This document shows positions 9,155 to 18,996 of a stretch of DNA of 64,000 nt, piece by piece. How positions within the stretch are numbered: position 1 is the stretch's first letter; each line of letters opens with the position of its first letter. The notes beneath the pieces are model-generated. The model did not search any database and was not told the origin of the DNA. It saw nothing but the letters and a program-made list of their open reading frames with translations. The DNA is from Flectobacillus sp. BAB-3569 (GTDB lineage Bacteria > Bacteroidota > Bacteroidia > Cytophagales > Spirosomataceae), in contig NZ_NJFZ01000024.1 of the NCBI RefSeq assembly GCF_002270355.1, positions 51,113-115,112 on the forward strand. The letters run 5' to 3'. The position numbers were made by a program, and so were the translations under genes.

Positions 9155-10840
9155 TTACTTTTTTCTACCGTTCAAATACTCTTCTATTTCAGATAGGCTC
9201 ATAGCATTAAAAGTCATTTCGGCTGTTAGGCCACCTTTACGGGCGTTGGCAACACCAAAGTGCATATCAAAATAACCTTCTTTTTCGTGGGCATCTGGGT
9301 TGATAGACAACTTGACGTTTTTCTCCAAAGCATATTGAATATATCGCCAATCCAAATCCAAACGATACGGGCTTGCATTGATTTCAATTACCACACCATT
9401 GGCCGCACAAGCATCAATTAGTTTGTAATGGTCTACAGGATAACCTGCTCTTGATAATAGTAATCGTCCTGTTGGGTGTCCCAAAATCGTTGTATAGGGA
9501 TTTTCGATGGCTTTAATCAAACGATACATGGCTTTTTCTTCAGTCATTTTCAGGTTTTGATGTACCGAAGCCACGATATAATCAAAGCTCTTTAAAACCT
9601 CCTCATCATAATCCAAAGAGCCATCTCCCAGAATATCGGATTCTATCCCTTTCAGAATTTTAAAAGGTTTGTCGCCTAGCGCATATTGTGCATTAAGCTG
9701 GTCGATTTCGGCATGCTGTTCTGCTACACGGACTTCGTTGAGTCCTCGTGCGTACGATGCTGTTTTGGAGTGGTCGGCAATCCCAAGATATTCAAAGCCC
9801 AATTCACGACAATAATTGGCCATTTCAGCCAGAGTATTTTTACCATCTGAATAGGTAGAGTGATTGTGTAAAATACCTTTGAGCGAGTCCCAAGTTACGA
9901 GTTGGTCGTTGCTGTGTTTTTGAATCCAATCAAACTCAAATGTTCCTTCTCGCATTTCAGGAATGATATATGGAAAGCCTACTTTGGCATAAATAGCCTC
10001 CTCAGAATCAAAAGTTTGATTTTGAACGGTCTGATAAATATGATGCTTGGCCAAGTGTTTTGCTGAAGCACTAAATATAAAGCCTTGATTGATAAATTGT
10101 TTCTCGGGACAAATAATCACTTCGATAGGAATCAATTTGCCTTCGATATTGCCACGCCAAGTAAATGGTGACGAATCTTTTTCGTTTTGTTGTAGGGTAG
10201 GAGTAGCGTTGAGCAATTGTTGTACCTCCCAAGGTTGATCGTGCCCCACTACCAATTGAATAGACTCAACCACTTCGTTTTTACGGCGAATATCCCCTAC
10301 AATCTGAACATGTTCAAAGACTGGCTCAAGGATATCAAGGATAAAATCGGCGATTTCTTGCCCTTTTTCCATTCTTAATTTACCAGAATTGGATTGGTTG
10401 TAAAGAATAGATTGCTTGATGCTCTCTTGAATTTTGTCCCCAAAACCTTTGAGTTTGGCCACTTCGCCATTCTCACAAGCAAGCAATAATTCGCGAGTGT
10501 CAGTAATACCTAATTCTTGCCAAATCATGCGCACTTTTTTAGGGCCAATTCCTTTGATTTTGAACATCTCCAAAATTCCTTCTGGCGTTTTATTTAATAG
10601 TTCGTTCAACTCCGCAAGTTGTCCTGTAGTACGAATTTCTTCGATTTTGGAAGCCGTACTTTTCCCAACCCCTTGAATAGCCGCCAATTGTGCTACAGGA
10701 GTAGTGATAAAGTCTTCGGTAGCTTTGTCTAATGCCCTAACAGCAAAGCTGAGATTTTTTATTTTAAATTCATTCTCGTCATGTAGTTCCAATAATTTGA
10801 CCGTTAATTCGAGAATATCCAGAATATCTTGATTGTTCAT
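9155..10840 (-). CDS. PolX-like protein: degenerate family X polymerase core plus intact PHP exonuclease domain
   Basis: A 561-residue protein with the PolX architecture, counted from the Met at 10840, which fits family N-termini better than the upstream Met at 10873. Residues 1-150 hold three helix-hairpin-helix units (AAIQGVGKSTASKI, KIKGIGPKKVRMI, LKGFGDKIQESI) that bind DNA. The polymerase palm follows, but the motif that normally ends in GDxD reads VVESIQLVV (191-198), so both metal-binding aspartates are replaced by Ser and Gln. The C-terminal PHP domain (about 323-561) keeps every expected metal ligand: LHNHSTYSDG, ADHSKTASYA, IESDILGDGS, SVHQNLK, GHPTGRLL and NPDAHE. I infer that it works as a DNA-binding PHP nuclease or phosphoesterase in repair, and not as a polymerase. 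Confidence 0.9.
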   Translation of the reverse strand: MNNQDILDILELTVKLLELHDENEFKIKNLSFAVRALDKATEDFITTPVAQLAAIQGVGKSTASKIEEIRTTGQLAELNELLNKTPEGILEMFKIKGIGPKKVRMIWQELGITDTRELLLACENGEVAKLKGFGDKIQESIKQSILYNQSNSGKLRMEKGQEIADFILDILEPVFEHVQIVGDIRRKNEVVESIQLVVGHDQPWEVQQLLNATPTLQQNEKDSSPFTWRGNIEGKLIPIEVIICPEKQFINQGFIFSASAKHLAKHHIYQTVQNQTFDSEEAIYAKVGFPYIIPEMREGTFEFDWIQKHSNDQLVTWDSLKGILHNHSTYSDGKNTLAEMANYCRELGFEYLGIADHSKTASYARGLNEVRVAEQHAEIDQLNAQYALGDKPFKILKGIESDILGDGSLDYDEEVLKSFDYIVASVHQNLKMTEEKAMYRLIKAIENPYTTILGHPTGRLLLSRAGYPVDHYKLIDACAANGVVIEINASPYRLDLDWRYIQYALEKNVKLSINPDAHEKEGYFDMHFGVANARKGGLTAEMTFNAMSLSEIEEYLNGRKK

Positions 10841-10920
10841 ATCGTAAAATTTAAAAGCGCAAGGAATACTCAATCACACATGGGTGCTTGTAAGCGTTTT
10901 ACTTCTTTTCAAAAATAACA

Positions 10921-10958
10921 AAAAGGGTACAAAACAGCGATTGTGTATGTACCCTTTT
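10921..10958 (-). terminator. terminator downstream of the DUF4494 gene
   Basis: AAAAGGGTAC pairs perfectly with GTACCCTTTT across 18 bases. On the minus strand the stem is followed by a T-rich tract. It lies just after the minus-strand gene ending at 10978. Confidence 0.75.
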
Positions 10959-10977
10959 CTAAAAATCTCCTACCTTA

Positions 10978-11481
10978 TTATGCTTGAGAATTAGCTTCTT
11001 GTTCTGCCAATACCTCTGCTACGGGACGAAAATTGCCTTTTTTGAGCATTTCGTTTTCTGGCTCGTAAGGGCATACTTCCAAGATGGTTGTAATGTTAAT
11101 ATCGGTAATCTGGTAATCGTTGAGGTTGCCCAAATTCTTTTTTAGTAAAGTGTATACTTCGCCTGGGTCATTGGCATTGATTAGCATCATATGAGCCGTT
11201 TTCTTTTCCTTTTGAGATTTTTCATCAAAAGAAATATACTGCACTTTTGCTTTAAACCACGTTTCGGCATTGTTGTCTTCAAAAAACACCTCACTCAATT
11301 TCATTTTGGTAAGATTTGTAATTTGAAATTCGGGGGTATTGCTGGCCACAATCTCAAAAACTCTAGCCTCTGCGTCGGTGTAAGATACTGCATCAATCAA
11401 ATACGCTTCGTTGATGGTTTTTAATGAGCCTGCCTCGTCCTCTCTCTGGTAACGAATTTTGGCCAAATACCAAGTTGCCAT
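10978..11481 (-). CDS. DUF4494 domain-containing protein
   Basis: A 167-residue soluble protein that I recognise as DUF4494, a family seen in Bacteroidota and of unknown function. It starts MATWYLAKIRYQRED and contains two similar halves: an early strand-rich unit with NEAYLIDAVSYTDAEARVFE and a later one (WFKAKVQYISFDEK, then KKTAHMMLINANDPGEVYTL). This internal repeat suggests a duplicated fold. There is no signal peptide or membrane segment. It has its own downstream terminator and lies upstream of the PolX-like gene on the same strand, about 140 bases away, so a shared transcript is unlikely. No function is inferred. Confidence 0.88.
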   Translation of the reverse strand: MATWYLAKIRYQREDEAGSLKTINEAYLIDAVSYTDAEARVFEIVASNTPEFQITNLTKMKLSEVFFEDNNAETWFKAKVQYISFDEKSQKEKKTAHMMLINANDPGEVYTLLKKNLGNLNDYQITDINITTILEVCPYEPENEMLKKGNFRPVAEVLAEQEANSQA

Positions 11482-11634
11482 AATTAATCTGTTTTATTTT
11501 TATGCCTGCAAAACTATCAAGACTTTCTTAATATTCCGCAAAGCACGACCCAAACATTTTCGGTTCCATTATCCTTCTTGACTGAAGTAGTGAATTTTTT
11601 CTGTTGCATCGAACAATTGTCGATTGATGTAACG

Positions 11635-11642
11635 TAAATTTG
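11635..11642 (+). promoter_or_regulatory. candidate -7 element for the serine hydrolase gene
   Basis: TAAATTTG matches the Bacteroidota TAnnTTTG consensus 57 bases before the start codon. The nearest TTG (11617-11619) is only 15 bases upstream, shorter than usual, so the call is tentative. Confidence 0.35.
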
Positions 11643-11698
11643 ACTATTGAGTTGCTACTTATTTGAAATAACTCCTTTTCATCCCAACTAAAAACCTT

Positions 11699-12925
11699 AT
11701 GAAAAAAATAGTACTTGTACTTACCTGCCTTTGTGAGACTTTTTTAGGCTTTTCTCAGAAGAAATCCTCCACTGTAACGCCGACAGTTTATTATCCCGAG
11801 GCGAAAGAGTGGCAAATAAAATCTCCTGAAAGTGTTGGGTTAAAATCTGACAAAATCCAAGCTGCTATTGAGTTTGCTAAGGCGCATGAAATCAAGAATC
11901 CTCGCAACATGGAGGTCAATCATTACCAAACCTTTGGTAAAGAACCCTATGGTATTGGGATAGGACCTTTCGCAGAAAGAGGTGAGCCCACTGGTGTCAT
12001 TATTCACAAGGGATATGTTGTGGCAACATGGGGTGAACCGTTGCGTTGCGATATGACACATTCGGTAACCAAAAGTTTTTTGTCGACTGTGGTCGGCTTA
12101 GCGGTTGACAACGGGCTTATTGGTTCGGTCAATGATACAGTATATAAATATGTGCCAGCGATTGAGGTTTATGGAAGTCCAGTTGCTCGACCAGCGGAGG
12201 ATTATGGTAAACCTGAATTGCTCAAGCCATTTGATACCCCACACAATCGTAAAATCACTTGGGATCATTTATTGCGTCAAACTAGTGATTGGGAGGGAAC
12301 ACTTTGGGGCAAGCCCGAATGGGCTGACAGACCAAGTACTAATCCTGCCGAATGGACTACCCGACCACGCAATGCACCGGGAGTAGTATATGAATATAAC
12401 GATGTACGAGTAAATGCCTTGGCTCTTGCGGCTACGAGCGTTTGGCGTAAACCATTACCTCAAGTACTCAAAACTATGATTATGGATCCAATCGGCGCTT
12501 CTAACACATGGCGTTGGACGGGTTATCGTAATTCTTGGATCGTATTGGACGGACAACCTGTTCAATCAGTGAGTGGAGGCGGACATTGGGGTGGGGGTAT
12601 GTTTATCAATGCTTATGATATGGCTAGATTTGGGCTATTATGTTTGAGAAAAGGTCGTTGGAAAGAGCAGCAACTTATTTCGGAAAATTGGATTAAACAA
12701 GCCTTAACGCCAACTACAGCCGAGCCTACTTATGGGTATATGAACTGGTTTTTGAATACAAATCAGAAATTGCTACCGAGTGCTTCGCCAAACGTGTATT
12801 ATCATTTGGGCAATGGCACCAACATGGTTTATGTCGACCCAGACCATGACTTGGTAATGGTAGTACGATGGATTGATAATAAATCATTAGATGGAATGGT
12901 AAAGGCTGTATTAGAGGCTTTTTGA
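11699..12925 (+). CDS. secreted serine hydrolase, beta-lactamase/penicillin-binding-protein fold (class C type)
   Basis: A 408-residue exported enzyme of the serine beta-lactamase-like superfamily (COG1680 type), likely an esterase, amidase or D-amino-acid peptidase; true beta-lactam resistance cannot be inferred. An N-terminal signal peptide (MKKIVLVLTCLCETFLGFSQ) precedes the domain. The active-site SxxK is seen as HSVTKSF with Ser122 and Lys125. A tyrosine motif is present near residue 231 (YEYNDVRVN), and the glycine-rich wall GGGHWGGGMFINAYDMARF starts at about residue 290. The substrate is unknown. The gene stands alone: the divergent neighbour is DUF4494 and the next gene, the ATP-grasp protein, is 215 bases downstream. 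Confidence 0.88.
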   Translation: MKKIVLVLTCLCETFLGFSQKKSSTVTPTVYYPEAKEWQIKSPESVGLKSDKIQAAIEFAKAHEIKNPRNMEVNHYQTFGKEPYGIGIGPFAERGEPTGVIIHKGYVVATWGEPLRCDMTHSVTKSFLSTVVGLAVDNGLIGSVNDTVYKYVPAIEVYGSPVARPAEDYGKPELLKPFDTPHNRKITWDHLLRQTSDWEGTLWGKPEWADRPSTNPAEWTTRPRNAPGVVYEYNDVRVNALALAATSVWRKPLPQVLKTMIMDPIGASNTWRWTGYRNSWIVLDGQPVQSVSGGGHWGGGMFINAYDMARFGLLCLRKGRWKEQQLISENWIKQALTPTTAEPTYGYMNWFLNTNQKLLPSASPNVYYHLGNGTNMVYVDPDHDLVMVVRWIDNKSLDGMVKAVLEAF

Positions 12926-13034
12926 GATTGAAAAAAGATTCAGTTCAAAATACTCAAAAAAATATAGTAAGTAAAAATACTTATTTTTAAAAGGGATTCT
13001 TTTTTATTTATAATCTCCCATTTAAAAAGTACTA

Positions 13035-13042
13035 TAAATTTG
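13035..13042 (+). promoter_or_regulatory. candidate -7 element for the ATP-grasp gene
   Basis: TAAATTTG fits TAnnTTTG, 99 bases before the start codon. No clear TTG is seen at the -33 position, so support is partial. Confidence 0.3.
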
Positions 13043-13140
13043 TTGTTTTCAAAATATTGTTTGGTAAATCAATTTTGAAACAAAATATAATTTTAATAAA
13101 TTAGGTTTTACGTTCTGAACAAAACACTAAAAGATAGCCT

Positions 13141-14571
13141 ATGAACTTTAGCTTCAACAATTACAATACAGAAGGATTTTACGATGAAATGTTCGATGCA
13201 GAAGGAAATGTACGAATAGGATATGAAGCCTTCAAAGAGCGTGCCGAGCAATTGGGCGTAGAGGAATTTCTTCGTCGTCATCAAGCGGCTGAGCGTTCGT
13301 TGATGGCCTTGGGCATTACTTTTAACGTGTATTCTGAAAACGAAGGTACTGAGCGTATCATGCCCGTGGATATTATTCCAAGGGTAGTAGCTGCTGACGA
13401 CTGGGCAAAAACCGAAAAAGGTTTAGTACAGCGTATTACAGCATTGAACATGTTTTTGGACGATATTTATAACGACCAAAAAATCTTGAATGATGGCGTG
13501 GTTCCACGTGAGTTAATCGAGTCTTCGAAAAACTTTTTGAAACCATGTATTGGCTTAAAACCTCCAAAAGGTATTTGGATTCATATCACGGGTACCGATT
13601 TGATTCGTGGCGATGATGGTGAGTTTATGGTTTTGGAAGATAACTTGCGTTGTCCTTCGGGAGTAAGTTATATGCTTGAAAACCGTGAGCTATTGAAGCG
13701 TACTTTCCCTGAAGTACTTGGTAAAACGCGAGTGCAACCTATTTCGGATTATCCAACGCGCTTGTTACAAATGTTACAATACATTAGCGACCGCCCAAAT
13801 CCGACTATTGTGGTGCTTACACCAGGTATTTATAACTCTGCGTATTTTGAGCACTCATATTTGGCACAACAAATGGGTGTGGAGCTAGTCGATACCCGTG
13901 ACCTAGTGGTGCATGATGGTTATGTAAAAATGCGTACAACCAAAGGTTTCCAAATTGTTGATGTGATTTACCGTCGTATCGATGATACCTTCTTAGATCC
14001 ACAAACCTTTAACCCTCATTCTTTGATTGGTATCCCAGGTTTGATGGACGTGTACAAAGCTGGTCGTGTTGCGCTTGCCAATGCCCCAGGAACAGGCGTA
14101 GCCGACGATAAGGTAATTTATGCTTATGTACCTCGTATTATTAAATACTACTTAGGCGAAGAGCCAATTATTCCAAACGTAGAAACCTACATTTGTGGCG
14201 AGGATGATGACTGTAAATATGTATTGGAAAATATTGAAAAATTGGTAGTTAAGGAAGCAAATGAAGCTGGTGGCTATGGTATGTTGATTGGTCCGAAATC
14301 TACGAAGGAAGAACAAGAATTGTTTAAAAAACGTATCAAGGAAAACCCAAGAAACTATATCGCTCAACCAACTATTTCGTTGTCGCGCGTACCATGCTTG
14401 ATCGATGATCATGCAGAAGGTCGTCACGTGGATTTACGCCCTTATATCCTTTACGGAAATGGCGTACAAGTAATCCCAGGAGGATTGACTCGTGTGGCAT
14501 TGCGCAAAGGCTCCTTGGTGGTTAACTCCTCACAAGGCGGAGGCTCCAAAGATACATGGGTGTTGTATTAA
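13141..14571 (+). CDS. circularly permuted ATP-grasp type 2 protein
   Basis: A 476-residue cytoplasmic protein of the circularly permuted ATP-grasp family (DUF404/DUF407, COG2308), thought to form peptide or amide bonds at the cost of ATP. Diagnostic segments include [18 protein letters not shown] at the start, [20 protein letters not shown] and [18 protein letters not shown] in the first half, [18 protein letters not shown], the Lys/Gly loop [18 protein letters not shown], and [11 protein letters not shown] with [14 protein letters not shown] at the C-terminus. Length is normal. In many bacteria the gene is followed by an alpha-E domain protein and a transglutaminase-like protease. Here it is followed only by a terminator and a convergent gene, so the usual partners are missing from this locus. 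Confidence 0.93.
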   Translation: MNFSFNNYNTEGFYDEMFDAEGNVRIGYEAFKERAEQLGVEEFLRRHQAAERSLMALGITFNVYSENEGTERIMPVDIIPRVVAADDWAKTEKGLVQRITALNMFLDDIYNDQKILNDGVVPRELIESSKNFLKPCIGLKPPKGIWIHITGTDLIRGDDGEFMVLEDNLRCPSGVSYMLENRELLKRTFPEVLGKTRVQPISDYPTRLLQMLQYISDRPNPTIVVLTPGIYNSAYFEHSYLAQQMGVELVDTRDLVVHDGYVKMRTTKGFQIVDVIYRRIDDTFLDPQTFNPHSLIGIPGLMDVYKAGRVALANAPGTGVADDKVIYAYVPRIIKYYLGEEPIIPNVETYICGEDDDCKYVLENIEKLVVKEANEAGGYGMLIGPKSTKEEQELFKKRIKENPRNYIAQPTISLSRVPCLIDDHAEGRHVDLRPYILYGNGVQVIPGGLTRVALRKGSLVVNSSQGGGSKDTWVLY

Positions 14572-14730
14572 GTATGAATGCTGAGTTTTGCATGTAAAGC
14601 ATTGCGAAATTCACAGCTCATTATTTAGGTTGAATACTTAAGTGAAGGACTAAGAAATTAGTTTTGAATTTACTTTTTCTCAAAAATGAGTCATTCGGAA
14701 TTCTAAGGTTGAGCTTGTTCTCTAAGTTTT

Positions 14731-14776
14731 CAACAAAAAAGCGGTCGGAAAACATTTTCCGACCGCTTTTTTGTTG
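14731..14776. terminator. bidirectional terminator hairpin of repeat family 1 (copy C)
   Basis: AACAAAAAAGCGGTCGGAAAA pairs with TTTTCCGACCGC, a T6 run and GTT, with a 2-base loop. It uses the same GCGGTCGGAAA core as the hairpin at 5488-5533. Confidence 0.85.
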
Positions 14777-14799
14777 TTACCCTGTGGATTTTACTCTGC

Positions 14800-14880
14800 T
14801 TGAGAGGCAATGCATTGCGTCTCTGCAACTAGAATATAAATTTTAAATTAATCACTCATTCATTCAATCACTAAATTAGG
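14800..14880 (-). repeat. dispersed repeat family 1, copy C (arm)
   Basis: Read on the minus strand it gives TTTAGTGATTGAATGAATGA, GTGATTA, TATATTCTAG, then CAGAGACGCAATGCATTGC, pointing toward the hairpin at 14731-14776. It is the same layout as copies A, B and D and again lies between convergent genes. Confidence 0.75.
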
Positions 14881-14897
14881 GATGACTCATGTTGTTC

Positions 14898-17800
14898 TTA
14901 CTGAATCTTATAAGCTTTTGGCGCTTGCTGATTGATACCCAAAACTATCGTTTGATTTAGTTGTAGTACCGACCGAACGTCGCCTTTGATTTTCAGACCT
15001 GACTTGTTTTGTGAAATGCTTACAAAGTTCCCTTTTCCATCGCCTTGTAAGAGTAAACCATAATTGGCATCAGATTTACCAAATTTTAGTCTAGTGATGT
15101 TTTGATTACCTGCAAGCAATAAATCTTTTTTACCGTCTTTGTTGTAGTCTAATACCAACAGGTTGTACACTGGTGCAAATTGTGCTTCTATCGGTAACGC
15201 TTTTTCTTCAAATTTACCTTGAGCATTTAAGGTAAAATATCCTGTCTTGAGATAATTAGCTGTTAATTTTTCGGCACCATCTAGTTCTTTTTCATCAAAA
15301 ATATCTTTCAAGGTTGCATCTCCATAACTATCATAGCTTGTGAATTTTTTACGCTTAATAGTAAGTTGTTCTAGCAATTCGTCGCGGGTAAGGTAAGGAT
15401 ATGACTTCCCTTGAACGTAAGTACACAAAATTGGGTCGACAGTCCCATTTTGGTCAAAATCTTTGAAATACAGTTCGGCAGGTTCTTTAAAACTAACCTT
15501 ACACTGACTATTCAAACCTTGATTTCCCACTAAGATTTCTGGCTTACCATCACCGTTGAAGTCCTCAACGACGATTTTATTCCACCAACCTTGATAATTT
15601 TTATCAAAGTATTTGTCAGTCTCATTTACACTTTTACTACCTTGAATGGTAAATACAGAAATGGGCATCCATTCGCCTACAACAAGCAATTCTTGCTTTT
15701 TATCTTGATTCAAATCCACAAACGCGGCGTCTGTCACCATACCAATTTTTTGTAATTCTGCTGGGGTTTGATCTTTGAAAGTGCCATTACCTTGGTTGAT
15801 AAGGATATAACTTCGTGGTGTTTCTGGATATCTGCCAGGAATTACTCTTCCACCTACAAATAAATCAGGTTTTCCGTCTTGATTGACATCGCCCACTCGT
15901 ACACAACCCGTACTGATTGGCATATTGGGTAGGGCAGAGGTACTCAAGGTAAATCCGCCTTTTCCATTGTTGACATATAGCTGATCTTGAAGCAATGGAT
16001 CATTTTCGGTAAAATTGCGATACCCGCCATACGCTACATATAGGTCAACTTTTCCATCGCCATTGGCATCGAAGAAAATGGCATCGCTGATATCTGCATT
16101 GGTTTTGGTAGCAATACTTTGCTTGCTGAACCCATTGGCTTTATTTTGGATAAATAGCTCACTGGCTTTGCCAAAACAACCACCTACAAATACGTCTTCC
16201 AGTCCATCTTGATTCACATCGGCTTTAATCATGACTGGTCCAACAAATGACATCGCTTGTGTGAGTAGCGACTGACGTTTGAAATCATTTTGAACTATCG
16301 TGGCTGCTAGGCTTTGAATAGGGGAGTTAGTTTCGACAAAATAGGTCTTAACCTCCAATTGTTTTGGGGTAATATCTGTCGCATTTTTTTCTTCCAAAAC
16401 TAAGGCTTGGTCTGCTTTCACATTTTTTAATACTTGAACTTTACCACTTGCCCAAGTAACTTTCAGTGAGTCAATTGTTTGTGATTTTCCTAATCCAAAG
16501 TGCAACTCAAAACTCACATTGGATTGAAAGCCACGGGTAGGCATTTGCTCTTGGTGTTGCGAATTGCCTGAAGCGTATATCCTGACCGTTGTGCCGATTC
16601 CCATCGTGTTCGGTGCATTTCCTTTAAACTGGATGTTGAGGTAGTGATTCTCAGACTTTTGCTTGCTTTCATTCTGGTATATGAAGGCAGGAAGATTGAT
16701 GTTATTGACCACTAAATCCAAATCGCCATCTTTATCGAGGTCGCTGTAGGCTGCGCCACTGCTATTCGAAGGACGACTTAAGCCCCATTTGTCTGATAAA
16801 TTGGTGAATTGGAGATTACCTTTGTTGCGAAACATATAATTGCTAACATTGGAAGAAGGCATTTTTTTAACCAATTCTAATACATCCTCACGCTGAAAAC
16901 CGCCTTGTTTTTGTTTAATGAAATCATCCATATATTTCAAAAAGTCCAAATTGGTATAGTCGTGCAAATACCCATTGGTTACATACAAGTCTTTCCAGCC
17001 ATCGTTGTCATAATCTGCAAAAAGCGCCGACCAACTCCAGTCGGTATTCGAAACTCCTGATACTTGTCCTATTTCACTAAAAGAGCCATTTCCGTTGTTG
17101 AGGTGCAACATATTGCGCATATACTGATGATGAAAACCCGATTGTACACTCAAATCAAACTTGTAATAATTGTCGGGCGCCATCAGTAATTTTTGACGAC
17201 GATTGTCTTCTGGCAACATATCTAATGTAAAAATATCTGGCAATAAGTCATTGTTGATATCAGCTACATCGTTGCCCATCGAAAAATTAGAAGTATGTCC
17301 CAATTGCTCAAGACTTACCTCTGCAAATCCACCTTTTTGATTATTGAGATACAGTCTATCAGGCACTGCATAGTCATTACTTACATAAATATCTGGCCAG
17401 CCATCTTGGTTAAAGTCGGCAATACCTGCTCCTAGACCGTATGAAAGAGCCGAACTTTGAATGCCCGCCTGACCCGTAATATCTCTGAAAAATCCCTTGT
17501 CATTGGTATAGAATCTTGACCCACTCACTGAGTCATCAACCTTGAGTAACTCGGCAGTATCGGACAAGTTGAGTACTGGAAGCGATTTGATATTATGATT
17601 TAACAGAAAAAGGTCGAGATCACCATCTTTGTCGGCATCAAAGAAATAGGCATTTGTGCTCGATGCAGGACTATCTAAGCCATATCTTGACGCCTCCTCC
17701 GAAAATGTTGGAATACCGTTAGCATCATTTCCTTGATTGATAAAAAGCTCGTTGGCTTTCTTTTCTGGACGAAGATTGCCCGAATGACATACATAAATGT

Positions 17801-18212
17801 CAAGCTTGCCATCGCCATTAATATCCACCATCGTAACGCCAGTCTTCCAAGGACCTTGGCGACCAGCTACACCAGCTTGGGCGGTAATATCTTGAAACTC
17901 CATTTGAGTTTTATTCAAATAGAGCTTGTTTTCATTCATATTACTTGTAAAATATAAATCATCATAGCCATCTCCATTGACATCACCCACAGCTACACCT
18001 CCACCGTTATAGAAGTACTCGTACATGAGCACGTTAGTGTTGAGACCTTCGTCTATTACATTTTGGAAATCGACATGAGTTTTTTCAGCTGGCAGTAAGG
18101 TAAAAAGTCCTTCGGGAGACGAATCTTCTGAAGTGGGTTGAGAGGTATCTGCACAACTCATGAGAATACTTGTACAGAAGAAAAGGAAGGTTGTATAGGA
18201 AAAAATTTTCAT
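14898..18212 (-). CDS. large VCBS/FG-GAP and ASPIC/UnbV repeat lipoprotein
   Basis: A 1104-residue surface-type protein. It begins with a lipoprotein signal (KIFSYTTFLFFCTSILMSC, lipobox LMSC) and is then built from FG-GAP/VCBS blades with calcium-binding loops of the form DxNxDGxxDL, for example DVNGDGYDDLYF, DINGDGKLDIYV, DADKDGDLDLFL and DFNGDGKPEILV. An ASPIC/UnbV domain lies in the middle (LHFGLGKSQTIDSLKVTW), followed by a second set of blades, so the protein likely forms two beta propellers. Such proteins bind Ca and ligands outside the cell; no catalytic motif was seen. It is divergent from susC with 784 bases between, and a second ASPIC/UnbV protein lies at the far end of the same locus. 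Confidence 0.9.
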   Translation of the reverse strand: MKIFSYTTFLFFCTSILMSCADTSQPTSEDSSPEGLFTLLPAEKTHVDFQNVIDEGLNTNVLMYEYFYNGGGVAVGDVNGDGYDDLYFTSNMNENKLYLNKTQMEFQDITAQAGVAGRQGPWKTGVTMVDINGDGKLDIYVCHSGNLRPEKKANELFINQGNDANGIPTFSEEASRYGLDSPASSTNAYFFDADKDGDLDLFLLNHNIKSLPVLNLSDTAELLKVDDSVSGSRFYTNDKGFFRDITGQAGIQSSALSYGLGAGIADFNQDGWPDIYVSNDYAVPDRLYLNNQKGGFAEVSLEQLGHTSNFSMGNDVADINNDLLPDIFTLDMLPEDNRRQKLLMAPDNYYKFDLSVQSGFHHQYMRNMLHLNNGNGSFSEIGQVSGVSNTDWSWSALFADYDNDGWKDLYVTNGYLHDYTNLDFLKYMDDFIKQKQGGFQREDVLELVKKMPSSNVSNYMFRNKGNLQFTNLSDKWGLSRPSNSSGAAYSDLDKDGDLDLVVNNINLPAFIYQNESKQKSENHYLNIQFKGNAPNTMGIGTTVRIYASGNSQHQEQMPTRGFQSNVSFELHFGLGKSQTIDSLKVTWASGKVQVLKNVKADQALVLEEKNATDITPKQLEVKTYFVETNSPIQSLAATIVQNDFKRQSLLTQAMSFVGPVMIKADVNQDGLEDVFVGGCFGKASELFIQNKANGFSKQSIATKTNADISDAIFFDANGDGKVDLYVAYGGYRNFTENDPLLQDQLYVNNGKGGFTLSTSALPNMPISTGCVRVGDVNQDGKPDLFVGGRVIPGRYPETPRSYILINQGNGTFKDQTPAELQKIGMVTDAAFVDLNQDKKQELLVVGEWMPISVFTIQGSKSVNETDKYFDKNYQGWWNKIVVEDFNGDGKPEILVGNQGLNSQCKVSFKEPAELYFKDFDQNGTVDPILCTYVQGKSYPYLTRDELLEQLTIKRKKFTSYDSYGDATLKDIFDEKELDGAEKLTANYLKTGYFTLNAQGKFEEKALPIEAQFAPVYNLLVLDYNKDGKKDLLLAGNQNITRLKFGKSDANYGLLLQGDGKGNFVSISQNKSGLKIKGDVRSVLQLNQTIVLGINQQAPKAYKIQ

Positions 18213-18996
18213 GCTTGTTAAATAGACGATTGTAAAGGGTCTGCTTGATTTAGATTTTGTTAATTAATAAGTTATTGAGCCACTTTGGATTGGCGCGCTA
18301 CTTGTTTCTTAAGGGTTACAACTACTGAAAACTACCTAATTTTCTCGACTTTTTTAAAGAAGATATTCAGAAAAATAAGGAAAATGTCGGATTCACAAAT
18401 ACTTCAAAGATTGCATAATAATGAGAACAAAAAAGAGCTTGTGCTACGCATATTTTCCATTTTCCCTAAAAATGAATGCTTCCTCAAAATGTAGTGGAGT
18501 AATGGTTTATAAAAATATTTAAAATTTCACTATTTTATTGTTTTTGTAAATAAAATGGGGTTTTCTTGTGATTGATTATATACTTTTTTTAACTGCATTT
18601 TTCAGATATATTCCTCTTTTATCGTACTATATTAACACTAATCAATAAGTATGCAGACTGATTGGTTGTTTTGTGATAAATTTTATTCTTTTTGTGCAAA
18701 TGTTTGCACAGCCTTATTTCCTCATTTAATCAAAAAAAATAAAATAATTCTCAATTTTGTGAGTAATTGTATGGGTATAAAAAGTACAACTATTTCTTAC
18801 TTTGTTAAAAGTATGAGAGTGCATAGACCCCACTTTCGTACTACAGGCGAGCTTGTGCATGATGGCTTGACCATATCTATCTAAAGTAATTATAACTATG
18901 AAAATTTCGGACGACTGCGTGTTCAAGATTGAGCATTGCCTCAATACCTACGTGTATTTATTCCAATCCCATTACAATTCCATAACATAAAAAATT
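18213..18996. other. divergent intergenic region between ASPIC protein and SusC genes
   Basis: 784 very AT-rich bases that must hold the promoters of both divergent genes. Short open frames here show no recognisable protein character. TTACTTTG near 18800 resembles the -7 element imperfectly. I found no regulator gene or ECF sigma/anti-sigma pair. Confidence 0.4.

Noticed and set aside
11699..12925. Acquired beta-lactamase resistance gene
   Set aside because: Motifs support only the general serine hydrolase fold; most such proteins in Bacteroidota are esterases or peptidases, and there is no mobile context.
18285..18944. Several short open frames in the region upstream of susC
   Set aside because: None has a protein-like pattern; they overlap on both strands in a promoter-bearing gap.
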